Positions 58,761 to 64,000 of a stretch of 64,000 bases of DNA are shown piece after piece. Every line of letters begins with the position of its first letter. The first letter of the stretch is position 1. Both the position numbers and the translations under genes were made by a program. The notes under the pieces are model-generated. The model saw nothing but the letters and a program-made list of their open reading frames with translations. It was not told where the DNA came from and made no database searches. The stretch is from Apoderus coryli (taxonomy: Eukaryota > Arthropoda > Insecta > Coleoptera > Attelabidae). The stretch lies in NCBI GenBank assembly GCA_911728435.2, contig OU452206.1, positions 8,586,297-8,650,296 of the forward strand. The letters are read 5' to 3'.

Positions 58761-60260
58761 AGTCGCCTAGTGTATTCCATATGCTAATGGATTTTGGCGA
58801 TAATTTAACTGGTTATATCAGGTACGCTAAATATTTGGATAACCTAAACTAACTGTATACAATTATATTTTTTTATTTTGCAGATATTTTTTTTCAGTCA
58901 TCGCCGGGTCCGTCGCGTAATAGTAATGTGTTAAAAAATTGGTTTTAAGGTTTCTAATATTGTCGAGTTACTCTTTTTAAATCGAAATGTGTTGTGAAAT
59001 AATACTGAACAATTTGGTGCTTGGAACTATGGCAAGCTTGGTTATGGGTAAAGATGGTATGGTATTCAGCAGTTTAAACAAAGGAAGGCGTATCAGGTGT
59101 AAGTTGTTTTAATTTATTAGATTTTTTAGATCAAAATGTCCATATATTTTTGACAAAATTAAATCATTTTGATAAAAAATTTAAATTGGCCACTAAATTA
59201 ACGAAGCGGCCTACTTTTCAGATCCAGGAGTAATTTTGACAAAATTAGTTTTGTTTGGGAACAACCAATTTTTTCGCAAACATTGGAATTGTAACAAAAA
59301 TTAAAATAAATCATAATGCTCTGTATAGGTATAGGCAACTCTTACGAAAGTTTTACTTATTTTTCATACTCAATTCAAATATGACCCTGTATACAGGGCT
59401 AAAGAAATTAGTTCCATATGCAAAATAAAACTATCCGATTTTAAAATATTATACCTTTTTAAAGAAATATTTTTTTGTACATTTCAGGAGTGCCCATAGG
59501 CCCTAGTCTTGTTAAGGTTAAGCATGGAATGGAATGGATTGGTGTTTAGTGCAACAAGGTTTATCACATGGTAGGTACTCTTCGAATAAACTCAGTAATA
59601 TTGCGTATAATTTTTTTAATAGTCAAAAATTATAAACAAAAAAATAATCGTACTTTTTAACGGTGCCTACTTTCTTTGTTACAGATAAATTAAATCCAGT
59701 GCGCCGGGCCGGTAATGCGTAAAACCTAGTGACGTATTAGTTGTCGGAAACGTCTGGACTTTATGGCAATTGTGATTTTCGGAGTCGTTATTCGTTAAAG
59801 TAAATAGTAGCTCGACTCGCGCCTGTAAATTCCGAAAAAAACCGTAAGTGACTTCATTTGGGCAATGATAATACATTGAAGTATGGTAAACAACTCCTGG
59901 TTTGGAAGAATAAGCTACAAAATTCTATGTGTAAGTGAATTTAAGCATATTTGTATTATACAGCCATGGATGTATCGATTCCACGTTGTTTTTGTCTTCT
60001 CAAGTAACCACTAGAAATCAAAATTAAAAACAATACGGAATTGTCTCCAAATACTAGCTTAATTTGCTAGATGAAATTGTTTTAATGTTTCATCAACGAA
60101 TCAATTAATCGATTTTGTAATTATAACATTTTTATCTTTTTTTTTGCAGAAGTACATAGAGGGCATATGCACTAAAAGAATTTAATAACCATGGCAAACA
60201 GAAAAGTATGCACAGGAATTAACGGGAATTTTATTTAAGGCTGCTTTTGATGTTAGGAGA
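58761..60260 (+). ncRNA. unrecognised 5-exon unit, copy R2
   Basis: Predicted exons: 0 at 58,761-58,821 (starts at TCAGT; donor CAG|GTACGC), 1 at 58,898-59,096 (acceptor TTTTTTTTCAG, donor CAG|GTGTAAG), 2 at 59,488-59,570 (83 nt; acceptor ACATTTCAG, donor ATG|GTAGGT), 3 at 59,685-59,928 (244 nt; acceptor TTTGTTACAG, donor AT|GTGTAAG), and 4 from 60,150 (acceptor TTTTTTTGCAG), running into the satellite. The exon 1 frame is MCCEIILNNLVLG then TMASLVMGKDGMV, stopping early in exon 2. Intron 1 is only 0.4 kb here, versus 2.8 kb in R1. All dinucleotides are canonical. The long 65-codon frame on the other strand (59,679-59,876) is an antisense shadow of exon 3. Confidence 0.45.
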
Positions 60261-61187
60261 TTCAAGGATTTGAGTTTCAAAATGTGCATGCTAATTAAAG
60301 TGAACAAAAGCAATTTCTTTCGAAAGTTTAAATACATTAGATCTGAAACAAATTCTTCAGTAAATGATTAACGATCAATTTCAGTTAAGTATTAACATTT
60401 CAATTAGCAGCATAGGTTTGAGTTTCAAAATGTACTAATTAAAGTAAACAAAAACAATTTGTTTCAAAATTTTGAGTTCGCTATCATCATGTCTTAAACA
60501 AATTCTTCAATAAATTGATCAACAATCAATTTCAATAAAGTATTAACATTTCAATTAGCAGCCTAGGTTAAAGTTTCAAAATGTGCTAATTAAAGTAAAC
60601 AAAAACAATTTGTTTGAAAATTTTAAGTTCATTATCATCAGATCTTAAACAGATTCTTCAATAAATGATCAACAATCAATTTCAATGAAGTATTAACATT
60701 TCAATTAGCAGCCTAGGTTTGAGTTTCAAAATGTGCTAATTAAAGTAAATAAAAACAATTTGTTTCAAAATTTTGAGGTTAATATCATCAGATCTTAAAC
60801 AAATTCTTCAATTAATGATAAACAATCAATTTCAATTAAGTATTCACATTTCAATTAGCAGCCTAGGCTTGAGTTTCAAAATGTGCTAATTAAAGTAAAT
60901 AAAAACAATTTGTTTCAAAATTTTGAGGTTAATATCATCAGATCTTAAACAAATTCTTCAATAAATGATCAGCAATCAATTTCAATTAAGTATTAACATT
61001 TCAATTAGCAGCCTAGGTTTGAGTTTCAAAATGTGCTAACTAAAGTAAATAAAAACAATTTGTTTCAAAATTTTGAGGTTAATATCATCAGATCCTAAAC
61101 AAATTCTTCAATTAATGATAAACAATCAATTTCAATTAAGTATTAACATTTCAATTAGCAGCTTAGGTTTGAGTTTCAAAACATGCT
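60235..61187. repeat. 150-bp satellite array (right)
   Basis: About 6.3 units in the opposite orientation to the left array ('tttgagtttcaaaatgtgct' at about 60,265 and near 60,420, 60,569, 60,720, 60,870, 61,020 and 61,170). It is four units (one 600-bp block) shorter than the left array. Confidence 0.92.
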
Positions 61188-61192
61188 GTAGT

Positions 61193-62632
61193 AAAATAAT
61201 CTATTACACATTGGTTCGAAAAGTACCCATTATACAGGGTGATGACATTTTGCAAACGCATAAAAATCTTGATTTTTTCAAATGGCACACCCTGTATATT
61301 ATCTCAGTATTAAAAATCCAACATTCTAACGGTTCAAAAAATACCATAAAAGATATTGCTTTAATAACAATTTTTTTTAGAAAAATTGGTATAAACACAG
61401 ATTTACTTGCTATGCTACTTTTACGTATTCTCACAAACGATTATATTAAGAAGTTCGTGTTGTGCAAAATAACTCGTTTATGTCAAATTATGCCACATTT
61501 ACATAGTTTCACAGTTTAGGACAGTATATTTTTAAAACAATTTTTTTATTTTTTATATTTAAAAGATTGTATGCGGAAGAAAATGTTGACATGATATTAA
61601 CAATTGGTGAATGTTTCTCAAATTGTCTATTAGCATAGAGTATATCCCCAGAAATTCCCACACCGGAGATACTCTGATACCAAAGTGCTTGCAAATCCAT
61701 TCCATTACTACGATACCGAGAATAAACATCAGTTTCGTACTGAGTGTGGAGTGTTAACGTTTTTTTTTTTGTGCTATAGTCAGAGATTGGGCCATATTTC
61801 TTTGACGGTCATTTAAATGGAGATAAATTCTTACGATTTTTCAAACATGATTTGTGGTTAATTTTGGATAAAGTCCATTAGACGTTAGGTAAAAATTATG
61901 GTTATGATTGGATGGAGCTCCTGTACATTTTAAGCGGACCGTGCGCGATTATATAAATAGGAAGTTTCCTAATCGTGGATGACCCTATAACTGGCCAGCA
62001 AGATCATCAGACATAACTCCAATAGATTTTTTCTTATCGGGTTATGTAAGAAACATAGTTTATAGTACTCCACCCACTCCAGCTGAAAATATGAAGCAAA
62101 TGATGATGCTTTTAGCACAATATAGACTGATATGCTTAGAAATGTTTGGAGATCATACGAAAATAGACTTAACATTGTGTTTATGAAAATGGACGTCACT
62201 TTTTTAATTACTTTTACGTTTCAAGTTTTTCTAATGTAAATTGATTCTTCAATTTTGTTGTAATAGTGTAATGTTTGCAATTAATAATATAAGGTGGGTT
62301 TAGCCAACTAATAATGGATAGTGCATAATGGATAAAGAAAAATGCTTAATAGATAGTGCATAATCGATAATACACAACAAAATATAGGTGTTTATACAAC
62401 TCATAACTTTTATGCATAAAGCGAAAAGTGAGAATTGACTAGACAGCAGGTTAACCTATTACCATTGTCTTTAAAGACAATGCTATTACTTATTGTGTTG
62501 GACTTATTTTTGTTTTGATAGCTTTCAAATTAAAAATTCTGTTAAATTGCATTTTTATGGGTTTGCAAAATGTCATCACCCTGTATAATGGTTAACTTTT
62601 CGAACAAATGTGTAATCGATTATTTTACGACA
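61193..62632 (+). mobile_element. DDE_3 element, lineage F, with about 75-bp terminal inverted repeats
   Basis: The left end 'gtaaaataatctattacaca' then 'attatacagggtgatgacat', 'tttgcaaacgcataaaaat' (61,193-61,268) is matched in reverse complement at about 62,557-62,632 ('atttttatgggtttgcaaaa', 'tgtcatcaccctgtataat', 'tgtgtaatcgattattttac'). Inside are the N- and C-terminal parts of a DUF4817/DDE_3 transposase. Target duplications are not obvious. The element starts a few bases from the end of the palindrome arm. Confidence 0.85.
61560..62200 (+). pseudogene. DUF4817 / DDE_3 transposase, lineage F (internally deleted)
   Basis: The N-terminal DUF4817 helical block is clear: 'LYAEENVDMILTIGECFSN' then, after a frameshift, 'SDTKVLANPFHYY' and 'RTECGVLTF' (61,565-61,750). 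The middle is deleted. The C-terminal core resumes with WLDGAPVHFKRTVRDYINRK (second catalytic Asp kept), 'RGWPYNWPARSSDITPIDFF' (third catalytic Asp kept) and 'SGYVRNIVYSTPPTPAENMK'. It ends with 'MLRNVWRSYENRLNIVFM' followed by a frameshifted NGRHF-like tail. First catalytic Asp is not seen. This is the only copy here showing the family's N-terminus and both element ends. Confidence 0.85.
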
Positions 62633-62644
62633 GGATGTTGTACA

Positions 62645-62985
62645 TCTTATGAAATACGTACTATTTGGAAAACGCATTGGCGTAACTATAAAAATGGCTT
62701 ATAATGGGGCATGTTTTTTGACTTTTAAAATTAATATCTAGTTAACTATGCATTTTAGAGCACACAAACCTTATATCAAAATAATTTAATAAGATGTCTG
62801 AATCGAAAGCAAAAATAATATCTAGGGTCTTCCATTAAAAAAAACGTAAATTTGATATGCTACGGGATAATGTAACATCCTGTATTTTAGAATGTAGTCC
62901 TAATAGGTTTATAAAATCAGACGTACGTTGAAAGAATTTTGAAAATCTATATAGTTTTGCCACAGTAGACCATCGCGTCAAGGGG
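62645..62985. repeat. second copy of the palindrome spacer repeat
   Basis: Direct-orientation match to 50,715-51,050, with a 'tatacagggtgaat' end at about 62,997. Together with the spacer copy it brackets the right arm plus the lineage F element. Confidence 0.85.
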
Positions 62986-62999
62986 GGCTGTATTATTAT

Positions 63000-64000
63000 A
63001 CAGGGTGAATAATAATAAAAAAAAATACACAAAAAAAATTATATATTTATAAATTTTTTTTGTGTATTACCTAACACAAATTCCAACATATCAATATCAA
63101 AAACAAATAAACACTTTTCTTTATAATGAACAGTAGTAATTTTTCGTTTGAAATTTTCTCCTAGCTATTCCCGCTGTTAGGTACAAAATATTTCATTGAC
63201 ATGCTGTTGCTTAAATGCTCATATAATATTCAAAATATCACAGATGAAGACCAAGTACTTATTGCTTTTGGTAAGGCCGTGACAAATAAGGACTGAAATA
63301 TTTTATAATAAATTTCTATTTACGTAATCTGGTAATGTTATTCTAAAAAAATTTGTCCCTGGATTTATCCACAAATATACTGTTTAGAGTTGCCAAAAAG
63401 AAAAAATTTTAATTAGATACTTATTACTATTATCACTTCTATAACTAAGAAGGAGAACTCCAAAAACAGTTTATTTAACATATTGATATTGTCTAATATT
63501 TCTAATATTAAATGCTTATTTTCAAAAGTACTACCTAGTCTAGTAGAGAAAGAAATGGGGGTTGGAAGTTTATATACACGTATTCATGTCATGATTGAAT
63601 GCGTCAAGAATATAAATAGCTTTTGACAGGTCTCCTGGGTTTTTTATAATACCACTTGTGCATATGTTGCTTTTATGTGCACAGCAAAAAATGTGTACTT
63701 GTATAACACCCTCATGATAATATCAGGAATAAAAATCAATAACAGAAAAATGATTATAACGTAATATAGAGTTTATAGTTTGACCTCATTTTATTTGTTT
63801 ATTTTAAAATACACTGCCCGTACTTTGTAATGTATTTTACTCCACCTACTGAACATAACAATCAATATACAATTAACTAATTATTATGTGATAACAAGAT
63901 GTTTGTGGGGACATCTAGTGTGAGCAGGCAATTTGCCCGGTGAAACAAAATTCACTAACGATGGCCGGACAAGAAGTAACGACAAATTTGCCACATAACT
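63000..64000. other. unassigned sequence
   Basis: No gene or repeat recognised. AT-rich, with short spurious frames. Confidence 0.4.

Larger units (their letters stand above)
51233..61187 (-). repeat. giant inverted repeat, right arm
   Basis: Reverse complement of 38,251-50,720. Relative to the left arm it lacks the P-type element, one 600-bp satellite block and many intronic repeats. It gained a LINE (51,769-52,966) and about 190 bp near 53,365-53,560. Gene copies R1 and R2 read outward on the plus strand. Confidence 0.95.

Noticed and set aside
61073..61519. 148-codon plus-strand frame
   Set aside because: It runs from satellite through the transposon terminal repeat; no domain is visible and it crosses an element boundary.

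Overview
The window looks like AT-rich, repeat-laden nuclear DNA of an insect. The evidence is several lineages of non-LTR retrotransposon, BEL/Pao and Ty3/gypsy-like remnants, pogo/Tigger-type, piggyBac-type and P-superfamily DNA transposons, and at least six decayed DUF4817/DDE_3 (Tc1/mariner-like) transposases. A beetle is possible, but nothing in the sequence fixes the order. Only one clear host protein gene is visible: a two-finger C2H2 protein on the minus strand (33,760-34,860) whose C-terminus resembles PRDM8/ZNF488.

Layout, 0-31 kb: a graveyard of transposons. BEL/Pao pol (0.95-2.07 kb); a DDE_3 remnant (3.0-3.5); a pogo-like element split by a LINE (3.9-6.35); a LINE 3' end (8.46-8.84); a DDE_3 element carrying a nested 527-bp piggyBac-type MITE (9.84-11.6); a LINE remnant (14.7-15.5); a hammerhead ribozyme (minus strand, 18,805-18,848); a LINE with a 502-codon open RT frame (20.16-21.77); a second copy of the 9.84-kb DDE_3 element (22.64-23.4); a LINE remnant followed by an unrecognised decayed ORF (24.5-26.6); a tRNA-like SINE body (26.67-26.75); and two more DDE_3 elements (27.5-28.0 and 30.1-30.8).

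31-38 kb: a 1.7-kb foldback element with TA/CAGGGTG ends (31,982-33,685) stops about 75 bp from the stop codon of the zinc-finger gene. A pogo/CENP-B-type remnant follows at 36.2-37.3 kb.

38-61 kb: the most striking structure is a very large inverted repeat. The left arm (about 38,251-50,720) reappears reverse-complemented as the right arm (about 51,233-61,187) around a 512-bp spacer. Each arm carries two tandem copies of an unrecognised split transcription unit. All four copies share an exon of exactly 83 nt and near-identical splice sites, they are transcribed outward from the centre, and each ends in 150-bp satellite units. No long protein frame spans the exons, so a spliced non-coding or micropeptide RNA family is the best reading. 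After the duplication the arms were marked by different events. A P-superfamily element with a THAP exon landed precisely in a splice donor of the left arm. A 5'-truncated LINE with a 113-bp target deletion landed in the right arm. One 600-bp higher-order satellite unit was gained or lost. The outer right edge abuts a DDE_3 element with long terminal inverted repeats (61,193-62,632), followed by a second copy of the palindrome spacer.

All coordinates, alignments and identities were read by eye, so ends given as 'about' may be off by tens of bases.
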